A DNA stretch of 64,000 nt from Reyranella sp. GTDB lineage: Bacteria > Pseudomonadota > Alphaproteobacteria > Reyranellales > Reyranellaceae. Shown one piece after another: positions 1 to 8,285 of this stretch. Numbering within the stretch: the stretch's first letter is position 1; each line of letters opens with the position of its first letter. The notes under the pieces are model-generated. The model did no database searches. It was not told the DNA's origin and saw only the letters and a program-made list of their open reading frames with translations. The stretch covers positions 62,001 through 126,000 of the forward strand of contig JAIEOV010000006.1 in assembly GCA_019750135.1 (NCBI GenBank), in the 5' to 3' direction. The position numbers were made by a program, and so were the translations under genes.

Positions 1-1096
1 CGAAGATCTTGGTGAGCCGCGCATCGCGCCAGTGACGCTCGACGGCGTGCAGGGTGGTGTAGCCCGCGCCGCCATGGATCTGGATACCCTCGCTGCACAC
101 GCGCTCGGCCATCTCCGAGGCGAACAGCTTCACCATCGAGGCTTCCTTGTCGCAGCGCTGGCCGGTGTCGATCTGCTCGCAGACGAAGTAGTTGAGCTGG
201 CGTGCCGCCTCGATCTGGGTGGCCATCTCGGCGATCTTGAAGCGGATCGCCTGGAAGTCGGAGATCGGCCGCTCGAACTGCCGGCGCTCGCCGGCATACC
301 GGATCGAATCGTCGAGCGCGCCCTGGGCGAGACCGATGGCGCGAGCCGCCGTGTGGGCGCGCGCTGTCTCCAGGCCCGAGGTGGCGTAGTAGAAGGCATG
401 GCCTTCCTCGCCGATCATGTCCGACGCCTCGACACGGAAGTTGTCGAACGCGAGCTCGTAGGTCTTCCAGCCGAAATAGCCGATCTTGGGGATCGGCGCG
501 CCGCTGCAACCTTTGGGCAGCGTGCCGCGCTTCTTCTCGACGAAGAACATGGAAAGGCCCATGTGGCGCTTGCCCGGCGGCGCGTCGGAAGTGCGGGCGA
601 TGATGATCAGGAAGTCGGCGCCGTCGGCGAAGGTGCACCAGTACTTGTTGCCGCTGATCAGATAGCCGGTGCCGTCCTTCCTGGCGCGGCAGGAGATATT
701 GGAGATATCGGAGCCGGCGTTGGGCTCGGACATGGAGAAGGCGCCCAGAAACTCGCCCTTGGCCATGCGCGGCAGGTAACGGGCGCGCTGCTCCTCGCTC
801 ATCATCTGCGCGCCGATCAAGAGGTTGCCGCGGGCGATCAGCGAGGCGACGCTCATCCAGCCGCGCGATAGCTCCTCGGTCACGAGACAGTACTCGAAGC
901 AGCCCAGACCCAGGCCGCCATACTGCTCGGGGATCAGGATGCCGAAATACCCGAGCTCGGCCATCTTGTCGCGCAGGTCCATCGGGATGTCGCCCTTCTC
1001 GGGATCGAGCTTGTTGGCGACGGGCAGGACTTCGTTGAGGGTGAATTCGCGTGCCTGTTCCTGGATCATGCGGCGTTCTTCGGTGATGTACGGCAT
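1..1096 (-). CDS. Acyl-CoA dehydrogenase, 3' end cut by window edge
   Basis: Flavin enzyme that introduces the alpha,beta double bond into an acyl-CoA. About 365 residues are visible from the ATG at 1096, and the C-terminus lies beyond base 1. Family marks are the flavin/substrate motif AFSMSEPNAGSD near residue 145, the signature-like GLAQGALDDSIRYAGERRQF in the helical C-terminal domain, and IHGGAGYTTLHAVERHWRDA close to the visible end. The MaoC gene ends 1 bp upstream of this start, so the two are co-transcribed, consistent with sequential dehydrogenation and hydration of an acyl-CoA. The substrate cannot be told from the sequence. Confidence 0.9.
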   Translation of the reverse strand, partial: MPYITEERRMIQEQAREFTLNEVLPVANKLDPEKGDIPMDLRDKMAELGYFGILIPEQYGGLGLGCFEYCLVTEELSRGWMSVASLIARGNLLIGAQMMSEEQRARYLPRMAKGEFLGAFSMSEPNAGSDISNISCRARKDGTGYLISGNKYWCTFADGADFLIIIARTSDAPPGKRHMGLSMFFVEKKRGTLPKGCSGAPIPKIGYFGWKTYELAFDNFRVEASDMIGEEGHAFYYATSGLETARAHTAARAIGLAQGALDDSIRYAGERRQFERPISDFQAIRFKIAEMATQIEAARQLNYFVCEQIDTGQRCDKEASMVKLFASEMAERVCSEGIQIHGGAGYTTLHAVERHWRDARLTKIF

Positions 1097-1097
1097 C

Positions 1098-1583
1098 TTA
1101 TGGGTTCCTGAGACGCACGAGGTTGGTGCGCTTGAAGTCGATGACGAGCTCTTCGCGCTGATTGAGGCCCTTGGTGTGCCAGGTGACGATGCCGAATCCC
1201 TTGTGGGAATCCGAGATGCGCCGGTCGAGCACCTCCGACTCGGCCCGCAGCGAATCGCCCGGATAGACGGGCTGCTGGAAGGTGAGCTCGTTGACGCCGA
1301 GGAATGGCCCGCCGCCCTCGCTCAGATCCTCGACAGTGAGGCCGAACACCGTGGTGAAGACCAGCATCGGGTTGGCGACAATGCCGGGATGGCCGTGGGC
1401 GCGGGCGTAGGCGGCGTTGTAGTAGTGCGGGTTGAAGTGCAGCGTCAGGGTCGAAAAGAGGGTGGTCTCCGACTCGGTGATGGTACGTCCCCAATGGTGC
1501 TTGAACACGCGGCCAGGTTCGAAATCCTCATAGCGGTTGCCCTTCGGGACCAACCGGGCCCGCGTCCTGAAATCCTCTGTCAT
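1098..1583 (-). CDS. MaoC-family acyl-CoA hydratase/dehydratase
   Basis: A 161-residue single hot-dog-fold protein of the MaoC (R-specific enoyl-CoA hydratase-like) family. The helix and following strand carry LHFNPHYYNAAYARAHGHPG (about residues 48-67), where the usual D-x-N-P-x-H active-site motif is modified, so the exact reaction is uncertain. The C-terminal half (GVNELTFQQPVYPGDSLRAE) is the typical hot-dog strand with P-V-x-P-G-D. It ends 1 bp before the acyl-CoA dehydrogenase and sits downstream of an MmgE/PrpD gene on the same strand, separated by a palindromic repeat. A branched or dicarboxylic acyl-CoA pathway is plausible (inference). Confidence 0.85.
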   Translation of the reverse strand: MTEDFRTRARLVPKGNRYEDFEPGRVFKHHWGRTITESETTLFSTLTLHFNPHYYNAAYARAHGHPGIVANPMLVFTTVFGLTVEDLSEGGGPFLGVNELTFQQPVYPGDSLRAESEVLDRRISDSHKGFGIVTWHTKGLNQREELVIDFKRTNLVRLRNP

Positions 1584-1596
1584 TCCTTCTCCTCAC

Positions 1597-1649
1597 GGGA
1601 GCGCGGGCCTCCGGCCCGCATCATGAGCGGGCCGGAGGCCCGCGCTCCC
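1597..1649. repeat. Palindromic intergenic repeat, type A, copy 1
   Basis: Perfect 23-bp arms at 1597-1619 and 1627-1649 around the centre ATCATGA. Each arm begins GGGAGCGCGGGCC and is itself a small hairpin (GCGGGCC, TCC, GGCCCGC). The element can therefore fold as one long stem or as two adjacent hairpins. It fills the gap between the MmgE/PrpD stop and the MaoC start on the same strand. Confidence 0.9.
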
Positions 1650-1655
1650 AGATAA

Positions 1656-3005
1656 CTAGCTCTTCGCCGAAGCGCGTGCCAGTTCGCCGATGTCGCTCAT
1701 GCTGTCAATGCGCTCGATGGCGTCGGCCAGCCGGCGGGTGCCGGCGGCGCCGAGCACCGGCGTCACCAGGCTCTCGAACTTGGTCTCGATCGCGTTGCGC
1801 TGCTTCTTGACGTCGGCCCACGGGATGCCCGAATCGTGGCTCGCCTCGATGGTCGTGCCGTCGTCGAGCTGGATCGCCATCTCCGCCAGCGAGTGCTCCC
1901 AGTTGGGCTTAAACTCGATCGCCACCTTGTCGCGCAGCGCCTTCATGCGCGGTTCTTGCGTGACCGCGTCGCTGTACGAATCGAGCGCTGCCGTGTCGAC
2001 GCCGTTCAACGCCATCGCCACGGTCTGGCGCAGCGAGAACTTGGCTTCCAGCCCGGTCGTCGGGTTGGGGATGTTACACACCTTGTCGGCGCCGGCGTCG
2101 ATCCTGAGCAGGATCTTCTTCACGCGCTCGGGCGGGAAGTTGCTCTTCAGCCTGATCTCCTTGGCACACTCGATCGGCGCATGGGTGAGGTAGCAGGCGG
2201 CATGATACTTGAAGAGGTTGTTGCGCAGGTGCCAGCCCTGCGGCGGCTCGCCAAGCGCGGCGTCGGTGTTGAGATGATCGCTCTGCGACGAGGCGAAGCC
2301 CTGGTCGCACTCCAGCGAATCGCCGCGGGCGGTGAAACCCTTCGCAGCGAGCCGGGCGGCGCGCAGGCCGTGCTCGGAGGCGGTGCCGGCATGCAGCGGC
2401 TTGCACATCGTGCCGAAGTTCGACTTCAAGCCGGCCGCCTGGGTAGCGGCGATGCCGAAGGCGACGGCGAGCTGCTTGTCGCTCAGGCCGAGCATGCGTC
2501 CGGCGGCGGCGGTGGCCGAGAAGGAGCCGACCGTGCCGGTGACGTGGAAGCCCTTCTGGTAATGGCTCGGCGACACCAGCCGGCCGACGCGGCCCGAGGT
2601 TTCGTAGCCCGCGACGAAGCTCTCGATGAACAGGCGGCCCGACGCCTTGATCTGCTCGCCCAGCGCCAGCAGGGCTGGGACCACGGTGACCGTCGGATGG
2701 CCGCCCATGGAGAAATTGACGTCGTCGTAATCAAGCGCGTGGCTCGCGGCGCCGTTGATCAAGGTCGCGGCCGAGGGCAGGACCTTCTCGGTCCGACCGA
2801 CCAGTGAGGCCTGGCCTATGGCGCCATCTTCCAGTGCCTCGCGGATCAGGATGTCGGTGAGCTCCTCCTGTGCGCCCGGTACGGTGACGGCGAACCAGTC
2901 GAGCAGGCATTGCTTGGTGCGCTCGACCAGGTCCTCGGGCAGGTCGTTCCAAGCCAGGACGGCCGCGCGACGGGCGATTTCAGCAGTGACGGGAACGGCA
3001 ACCAT
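1656..3005 (-). CDS. MmgE/PrpD family protein
   Basis: A 449-residue member of the MmgE/PrpD family, which includes 2-methylcitrate dehydratase and cis-aconitate decarboxylase. The N-terminal helical domain contains GAASHALDYDDVNFSMGGHP, the family's conserved D-D-x-x-x-x-x-G-H-P-x motif, and the C-terminal half is the mixed alpha/beta domain. The ATG at 3005 follows an excellent Shine-Dalgarno (AAGGAGG, about 4 bases upstream); the frame stays open further upstream but lacks family sequence there. It lies upstream of a MaoC hydratase and an acyl-CoA dehydrogenase. No other methylcitrate-cycle gene is nearby, so the substrate is open. Confidence 0.88.
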   Translation of the reverse strand: MVAVPVTAEIARRAAVLAWNDLPEDLVERTKQCLLDWFAVTVPGAQEELTDILIREALEDGAIGQASLVGRTEKVLPSAATLINGAASHALDYDDVNFSMGGHPTVTVVPALLALGEQIKASGRLFIESFVAGYETSGRVGRLVSPSHYQKGFHVTGTVGSFSATAAAGRMLGLSDKQLAVAFGIAATQAAGLKSNFGTMCKPLHAGTASEHGLRAARLAAKGFTARGDSLECDQGFASSQSDHLNTDAALGEPPQGWHLRNNLFKYHAACYLTHAPIECAKEIRLKSNFPPERVKKILLRIDAGADKVCNIPNPTTGLEAKFSLRQTVAMALNGVDTAALDSYSDAVTQEPRMKALRDKVAIEFKPNWEHSLAEMAIQLDDGTTIEASHDSGIPWADVKKQRNAIETKFESLVTPVLGAAGTRRLADAIERIDSMSDIGELARASAKS

Positions 3006-3117
3006 GCTGCCTCCTTGGAATTTGTGTGGCCGAAGTGTCGGATACCCGGCGCCGCGTTGTCTACAGGGGCGACGCTCGGGGCCCGCGTCGTTGCCGCACG
3101 GCGGTGCGAGGCCGGGC

Positions 3118-3504
3118 TCAGGGACCCTTGGTGAACGTCTTCGGCATGAGCGTCGTCGGTGTCGTCGCGCTTCGCAGGCACTCGGCGCCCGAACCGTCGT
3201 CGATCGTGAGCTTGCCGGCGTCAATCGAATAGCGGCAGGTCTTGTAGTGCGAGCCGTTGTCCTCGCGGATGTCGACCTTGCCCTTGGTGTCGAGCGACCA
3301 CTTGACCCGCAGGACGGTCCGCGGCGGACCGGTGTCGTAGACGAAGTCGAACACGCCGTCCGGCTTGAACTCGATCGTGTGGCGCGAGCCGTCGTCGGGA
3401 ACCCACAAGCCCGTCAGCGCCTTGCGGTCTTCCTCCGTTGCCCGATCGCAGGCCAGCAGGCCGACGCTGATCAATGCCAACAATAAGGTGCGGCTGATTT
3501 TCAT
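3118..3504 (-). CDS. Small putative lipoprotein of unknown function
   Basis: A 128-residue protein with a classic lipoprotein signal peptide: basic MKISR, a hydrophobic stretch, and lipobox LLAC with the cysteine at about residue 19. The mature part reads like a small beta-rich domain (GLWVPDDGSRHTIEFKPDG followed by DFVYDTG and a later TCRYSIDAGKLTIDDG), resembling lipocalin-like domains that report on ligand or folding, but I do not recognise a named family. Its ATG overlaps the stop of the upstream methyltransferase in an ATGA junction, so the two are translationally coupled. Localisation to the inner or outer membrane is inferred. Confidence 0.75.
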   Translation of the reverse strand: MKISRTLLLALISVGLLACDRATEEDRKALTGLWVPDDGSRHTIEFKPDGVFDFVYDTGPPRTVLRVKWSLDTKGKVDIREDNGSHYKTCRYSIDAGKLTIDDGSGAECLRSATTPTTLMPKTFTKGP

Positions 3505-4109
3505 GGGACCGGCTTTCGCGCAACGATATGGAAAATGTGCCAATGCTTGGCGTTGCCGCGTGGCGTGACACCTTCGTCCTCTTCCTCCTCGAACATCTCG
3601 ACCTCTAAGCCGGCGAGCATGGCCGTCGCCTCGTCGCGGCTGACGAAGGTCATGCCCGGCCGGCCGAACCAGGTATCGCGCGGCCCGTACCACTGGCCGC
3701 TGAACCGGCCGCCTTTGGGTAGCGCCTCGCGGATGCGTTCCCACAGACGATGGAAGGCCTCGGGCTCGCAAAGCGGCATGGCGAAGCTGGAATTCACCAG
3801 GGTGAGGCCAAGAGGGAGCGGCACGTCCTCGAAGCGCGCCTGAATGGGCGTGAGATCGTGTCCCTCGGGCAGCGGCCGGCTCTGGAGCGCCTTGAGGGCC
3901 GAAGGTTCGCCGTCGACGGCGACGACGCGCCAGCCGCGGCGCAGCATCTCGATCACGTCGCGGCCGTCGCCGCAGCCGAGATCGACGGCGAGTGACCCGG
4001 CTGCATCGGGGCCGAACCGGTCGAGCGCTGTGATCAACGTGCGACGCGGTGGACGCTCGCGCAGCTTCTCGTAGTAGGCTCCCCAGCCAGCGGACTTATC
4101 TTCCGTCAT
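3501..4109 (-). CDS. Class I SAM-dependent methyltransferase
   Basis: A 202-residue Rossmann-fold methyltransferase. SAM-binding motif I is AVDLGCGDGRDV (about residues 40-51) and the acidic end of strand 2 is VVAVDGEPSAL. A region GGRFSGQWYGPRDTWFGRPG and a final HWHIFHIVARK complete the domain; it resembles small methyltransferases of the tellurite-resistance TehB type, but the substrate is unknown. The start at 4109 is the first ATG before family sequence. It faces the ABC binding-protein gene across 100 bp, which must hold promoters for both directions, and it overlaps the downstream lipoprotein gene by 4 bp. Confidence 0.82.
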   Translation of the reverse strand: MTEDKSAGWGAYYEKLRERPPRRTLITALDRFGPDAAGSLAVDLGCGDGRDVIEMLRRGWRVVAVDGEPSALKALQSRPLPEGHDLTPIQARFEDVPLPLGLTLVNSSFAMPLCEPEAFHRLWERIREALPKGGRFSGQWYGPRDTWFGRPGMTFVSRDEATAMLAGLEVEMFEEEEDEGVTPRGNAKHWHIFHIVARKPVP

Positions 4110-4209
4110 GCGCTCGTTCACACTGTGTCGCGCTTGTCGCCTGTTGCATCGTGTGATCGTATGCCCACCAAACAATAACAACAATGAAGTCACGTTCAGG
4201 GAGGATCTG

Positions 4210-5238
4210 ATGAAGAGGTTGGCTGGCCTGGCGCCGATCGCGGTGCTCGTCGCAGCGCTCGCCTTTGCGCCGGTGGCGCACGCGGATATCAAGGATCTCG
4301 AGGAGGGCGCCAAGAAGGAAGGCGAGCTCACCTGGTACGTCGCGCACTACACGTCGGAAGGCGCCGAGGATCTGGGCCGCGGCTTCACCGAGATGTATGG
4401 CGTGAAGGTGAACGTGGTGCGCACGACGGCGCAGGTCGCCTATCAACGCCTGCTGCAGGACATCAAGAACAACCAGACGATCTGCGATGTCTTCTCCTCG
4501 ACGGACGTCGGTCACTACGTCCGCCTGGCGGCCGAAGGACGGTTCGAGAAGTACATGCCGGAGACCGAGGCCAAGATCCCCCCGACATTCCGTAACTTCG
4601 ACCCGGCGGGCTTCTATCACACGACCTCGGCCGGCCTGGTCGTGCTGACCTACAACTCGACCAAGGTGAAGGCCGAGGAAGCGCCCAAGAAGTGGCAGGA
4701 CCTTCTGGACATCAAGTGGAAGGGCAAGGTCTCGACCGGCCATCCCGGCTTTTCCGGCTATGTCGGCACCTGGGTGCTGACGATGAAGAACCTATACGGC
4801 TGGAGCTATTTCGAGAATCTGGAGAAGAACAAGCCGCAGATCGGGCGCTCGATCAACGACACCGTGACGGCGCTCAATGCCGGCGAGCGGCAGGTCGCCG
4901 CGGGTGCCGACGGCTCGACGCTGTTCAGCGCCTCGCGCGGCAATCCGCTGGCGGTGTCCTATCCGACCGACGGCTCGGTGCTGATCATCGCGCCGTCGGC
5001 GATCATGAAGGGCACTAAGCACCCCAACGCCGCCAAACTCTTCATGGAGTACCTCTATTCAGTGGAGGCGGCGAAGATCAACGCCAAGCACTTCGCCATC
5101 CCGCTGCGGCCGGAAGTGCCGTCGCCGCCGGGCGCCAAGCCGATCAGCGAGATCAAGACCATCCGGCCCACCGTGGCCGACATCGACAAGGGCGTCCCCG
5201 AGGTGATCGAGCAGTGGCGCGACACGTTCGGGAATTAA
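4210..5238 (+). CDS. ABC transporter solute-binding protein, family 1 (iron/organic type)
   Basis: A 342-residue periplasmic binding protein. The start at 4210 has a GGGAGG Shine-Dalgarno and a Sec signal peptide (MKRLAGLAPIAVLVAALAFA, cleavage after AHA near residue 25). The mature protein begins with the family-1 pattern KKEGELTWYV, followed by DVFSSTDVGH and LAVSYPTDGSVLI. These proteins usually serve Fe(3+), thiamine, 2-aminoethylphosphonate or polyamine importers. The paired tyrosines that bind iron in FbpA-type proteins are not obvious, so an organic ligand is at least as likely. It heads an operon with the permease and ATPase that follow. Confidence 0.85.
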   Translation: MKRLAGLAPIAVLVAALAFAPVAHADIKDLEEGAKKEGELTWYVAHYTSEGAEDLGRGFTEMYGVKVNVVRTTAQVAYQRLLQDIKNNQTICDVFSSTDVGHYVRLAAEGRFEKYMPETEAKIPPTFRNFDPAGFYHTTSAGLVVLTYNSTKVKAEEAPKKWQDLLDIKWKGKVSTGHPGFSGYVGTWVLTMKNLYGWSYFENLEKNKPQIGRSINDTVTALNAGERQVAAGADGSTLFSASRGNPLAVSYPTDGSVLIIAPSAIMKGTKHPNAAKLFMEYLYSVEAAKINAKHFAIPLRPEVPSPPGAKPISEIKTIRPTVADIDKGVPEVIEQWRDTFGN

Positions 5239-5242
5239 TGAC

Positions 5243-5340
5243 GGGAGCGCGGGCCCCTGCCTTCGCCGAAGCGAAGCCGCTTCGGCTTCGCGCAGGCAGG
5301 TCCGGCCCGCTCATGATGCGGGCCGGAGGCCCGCGCTCCC
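5243..5340. repeat. Palindromic repeat, type A, copy 2, with a second palindrome inserted
   Basis: The outer arms match copy 1 (GGGAGCGCGGGCC at 5243 and GGCCCGCGCTCCC ending at 5340) around a TCATGA centre. The left arm is split by 45 bases at 5256-5300 that begin CCTGCC, end GGCAGG and contain a GAAGC/GCTTC stem. It looks like one palindrome inserted exactly into the tip of another. It lies between the binding-protein stop and the permease start inside an ABC operon. Confidence 0.88.
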
Positions 5341-5341
5341 G

Positions 5342-7072
5342 TTGACGATTGCAGCATCCGCCGTCGCGACCGGCGACGCGCCACGGCGCGCGATCTCGTT
5401 CGATTCGACGTGGCTGATCTGGATCGCGATCATCGCGGTCCTGCTGTTCCTGGTGGTGAGCCCGTTCGTCTACCTGGTGATCACCAGCTTCACCGACCCC
5501 AAGGCCGGCGGCTTCACCTTCGCCAATTATCTCGCGGCCTATGGTCGTGCCCGCTATATCGATGCGCTGCTGAATTCGCTCAAACTCGGCGCCGCGTCGG
5601 CGGCATTGGCTGGCGCCTTTGCCATCCCGCTCGCCTGGGCGGTGGCGCGCACCGACATGCCGGGCCGCGGGCTGACACGCATGCTGGTGCTGGCGACCTT
5701 CATCACGCCGCCCTACACCGGCGCCGTCGCCTGGATCCTGCTGGCCGGTCCCAATGCCGGGTGGCTCAACCGCTTCTTCATGCTGGTGACGGGCGCGGAG
5801 GCGGGACCGTTCAACATCTACAGCTTCCCCGGCCTGGCGCTGGTTATCGCGCTCTATTCCTTCCCCTACATCTTCATCTTCACCACGGCGGCGCTCGAGC
5901 TCGTGTCATCGGAGATGGAAGATGCCGCCAACATCCTGGGCGCCGGCGCCTGGCGCACCATGCGGCGCGTGACGTTGCCGCTGGCCCTGCCGGCGATCCT
6001 CGGTGGCCTGATCATCTGCTTCCTCGAGGCGATCGCCTTGTTCGGCTCGCCCGCCATGATCGCCATCCCGGCGCGCTTCAATGTCGTCACCACACAGCTC
6101 TTCCAGTTCTTCGGCAATCCGGTGCGCGTCGAGGTCGCCGCCGCCTACGCCATGCCGCTTCTGGGCGTGACCATCATCCTCATTCTGCTGCAGCGCCTGA
6201 TGACCCGGCGCAAGGGCTTCGTGGCGCTCACCGGCAAGGGCGGTGAGCGCCGGCCGATCCGACTCGGCGGCTGGCGCTGGGCGATGTTCGGCTACGCCAT
6301 GTTCATCGCCGCGCTGGCGGTGTTCCTGCCTTACCTGTTCCTGCTCCAGGCGGCATTCGCCAAGGCGTGGGGCAGGGGCTTTGGCCTCGACAACCTGTCG
6401 TTCCGCAATTTCCACTTCGTGCTGTTCGAGCACGCCACCGCGGCCAAGTCGGTGCTGAACAGCTTCCTCTACGCCGGCGTCAGCGCCACCGCCGTCGTGA
6501 TCCTGACCCTGGGCGTGGCCTACATCGTCACGCGCCGCCTCGTGCCGTTCGGCGGCATTTTGGGCTTCCTCTGCATTGCTCCGTTCGTCATCCCGGGAGT
6601 GGTTCTGGCGATCGGCTTCTATGCCGCCTATGCGCCGCCGCCGCTCGCGCTGTACGGCACAGCGCTGATCCTGATCCTGGCCTTCACCACGCGCTTCCTG
6701 CCGATCGGCTACGTGAACGCCAGTGCCGCGATCCGCAGCCTCAATCCCGAAATGGAGGAGGCGGTGCGCGTGCTGGGCGGCAGCCGGCTGACGGCGCTGC
6801 GTCGGGTTGTGGCGCCACTGCTCAAGCGCAGCCTTCTCGGCGCCTGGCTGCTGATCTTCATTCCGGCGACACGCGAATTGTCGGCCGCGATCTTCCTCTA
6901 CGGTCCGAACACCAAGGTCGCCTCGGTCATGATCTTCGACATGAGCGAGGAGGGGAACTTCGAGTACCTTGCGGCCCTGGCGCTGATCCTGCAGGTGTTG
7001 ACCCTGCCGCTGCTCTATATTGGCCAGAAGGCGCTGGGCCGTGACTTCATGCTGAGACGCAACGCGACATGA
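5342..7072 (+). CDS. ABC transporter permease, fused double-domain (FbpB/AfuB type)
   Basis: A 576-residue inner-membrane permease made of two tandem binding-protein-dependent transport domains of about six helices each. Both EAA loops are visible: the first around MEDAANILGAGAWRTMRRVT (about residue 197) and the second around MEEAVRVLGGSRLTALRRVV (about residue 471). One chain thus forms the whole pore, as in FbpB/AfuB. The only plausible start is a TTG at 5342, two bases after the palindromic repeat, with a GGAGG in the repeat arm about 12 bases upstream as the best ribosome-binding candidate. The stop overlaps the ATPase start in ATGA. Confidence 0.88.
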   Translation: MTIAASAVATGDAPRRAISFDSTWLIWIAIIAVLLFLVVSPFVYLVITSFTDPKAGGFTFANYLAAYGRARYIDALLNSLKLGAASAALAGAFAIPLAWAVARTDMPGRGLTRMLVLATFITPPYTGAVAWILLAGPNAGWLNRFFMLVTGAEAGPFNIYSFPGLALVIALYSFPYIFIFTTAALELVSSEMEDAANILGAGAWRTMRRVTLPLALPAILGGLIICFLEAIALFGSPAMIAIPARFNVVTTQLFQFFGNPVRVEVAAAYAMPLLGVTIILILLQRLMTRRKGFVALTGKGGERRPIRLGGWRWAMFGYAMFIAALAVFLPYLFLLQAAFAKAWGRGFGLDNLSFRNFHFVLFEHATAAKSVLNSFLYAGVSATAVVILTLGVAYIVTRRLVPFGGILGFLCIAPFVIPGVVLAIGFYAAYAPPPLALYGTALILILAFTTRFLPIGYVNASAAIRSLNPEMEEAVRVLGGSRLTALRRVVAPLLKRSLLGAWLLIFIPATRELSAAIFLYGPNTKVASVMIFDMSEEGNFEYLAALALILQVLTLPLLYIGQKALGRDFMLRRNAT

Positions 7073-8130
7073 GCAAGCTTGTCCTGAAGAACGTCGTCCG
7101 CCGCTACGGCGCGGTCGAGGCCGTCGCCGACTTCTCCCTGGAACTGGCGCCGGGCGAGTTCGTCTCGCTGCTGGGGCCGTCGGGCTGCGGCAAGACCACG
7201 ACCTTGCGCATGATCGCGGGCTTCGTGCCGCCGTCGTCCGGCACCATCGAGATGGACGGCCAGCAGATCTCCTCGCCCTCCAACGTCGTGCCGCCCGAGA
7301 AGCGGCGCATGTCGATGATCTTCCAGAGCTACGCCATCTGGCCGAACATGACGGTCGGCGAGAACGTGGGCTTCGGCCTGCAGGTGCGCAAGCTCAGCCG
7401 CGGCGAGATCGACCGCAAGGTCGACGCCATCCTCGACGTCGTGCAGATGCGCGGACTGAAGGGCCGCTATCCCGCCGAGCTGTCGGGCGGCCAGCAGCAG
7501 CGCGTGGCGCTCGCCCGCGCCATCGTCGTCGAGCCCGAGGTTCTGCTGCTCGACGAGCCGCTCTCCAATCTCGACGCCAACCTGCGCGAGGAGATGCGCT
7601 TCGAGATCCGCCGCCTGCACGACGAGTTCAAGATCACCACGGTCTATGTCACCCACGACCAGTCCGAGGCTATGGTGACGTCGGACCGCATCGTGGTGAT
7701 GAACCACGGCCGCATTGAGCAGGTCGACGCTCCACACAGGCTTTACGCCCGTCCGAAAAGCCGCTTCGTGGCGGGCTTCATCGGCCGGACGAACTTCCTC
7801 GAAGGCACCCTGAACGGCGGCGACGTGCGCTTCGACGGTTTCTCCGCCGCAGCCTCGCGGCTGGAGGGCGCGAGCGGAGCCGGCGCGCTTCTTTACTCCC
7901 TGCGGCCGCAGGCGATCGGCCTCAGCAGCCAGAAGCCGAACGGCGGCAGCCTGGCTGTGGAAGCAGAAATCGCAGGGCGATCCTACCTCGGCGAATACTG
8001 GGACTATCAGGCCCGCCCGCTGGGCGGGGCCAAGCCGGTGCGCGTTTCAACGGGTCCAAACACTGTTTTCGAGGTGGGCAGCCGTGTGTGGCTGGAGATC
8101 GATCCCGCGGCCATGGTACGGGTAGAATAA
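7069..8130 (+). CDS. ABC transporter ATP-binding protein (with TOBE domain)
   Basis: A 353-residue ATPase that energises the preceding binding protein and permease. Walker A is GPSGCGKT (residues 36-43), the signature is LSGGQQQR (about 138), Walker B is LLLDEP (about 160), and the switch histidine lies in YVTHDQSEA. The region after about residue 235 (RFVAGFIGRTNFLEG onward) is a C-terminal TOBE-like regulatory domain, as in the iron and spermidine/putrescine ATPases. The ATG overlaps the permease stop by 4 bp. A long inverted repeat follows the stop and probably ends the transcript. Confidence 0.92.
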   Translation: MSKLVLKNVVRRYGAVEAVADFSLELAPGEFVSLLGPSGCGKTTTLRMIAGFVPPSSGTIEMDGQQISSPSNVVPPEKRRMSMIFQSYAIWPNMTVGENVGFGLQVRKLSRGEIDRKVDAILDVVQMRGLKGRYPAELSGGQQQRVALARAIVVEPEVLLLDEPLSNLDANLREEMRFEIRRLHDEFKITTVYVTHDQSEAMVTSDRIVVMNHGRIEQVDAPHRLYARPKSRFVAGFIGRTNFLEGTLNGGDVRFDGFSAAASRLEGASGAGALLYSLRPQAIGLSSQKPNGGSLAVEAEIAGRSYLGEYWDYQARPLGGAKPVRVSTGPNTVFEVGSRVWLEIDPAAMVRVE

Positions 8131-8136
8131 CGACTT

Positions 8137-8249
8137 CCACCTCACCCTGAGGAGCGCCCGCAGGGCGCGTCTCGAAGGGTGGGCAACACGGCGACTGGTG
8201 CCCACCCTTCGAGACGCACCGCTCCGCGGTGCTCCTCAGGGTGAGGTGG
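8137..8249. repeat. Long inverted repeat, type C (CCTCACCCTGAGGAGC family)
   Basis: Outer arms at 8137-8156 and 8230-8249 read CCACCTCACCCTGAGGAGC and its complement. Inner arms GTCTCGAAGGGTGGGC and complement surround a 15-base loop near 8186-8200. Between outer and inner arms the two sides carry different small hairpins (GCGCCCGCAGGGCGC on the left, GCACCGCGGAGCGGTGC on the right). Similar CACCCTGAGGAGC palindromes are widespread between genes in Alphaproteobacteria. It separates the ABC operon from the CaiB gene and could terminate transcription. Confidence 0.88.
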
Positions 8250-8285
8250 TGGTGTTGCAATCGACGTTAACAGCAGAGTGAGCCC

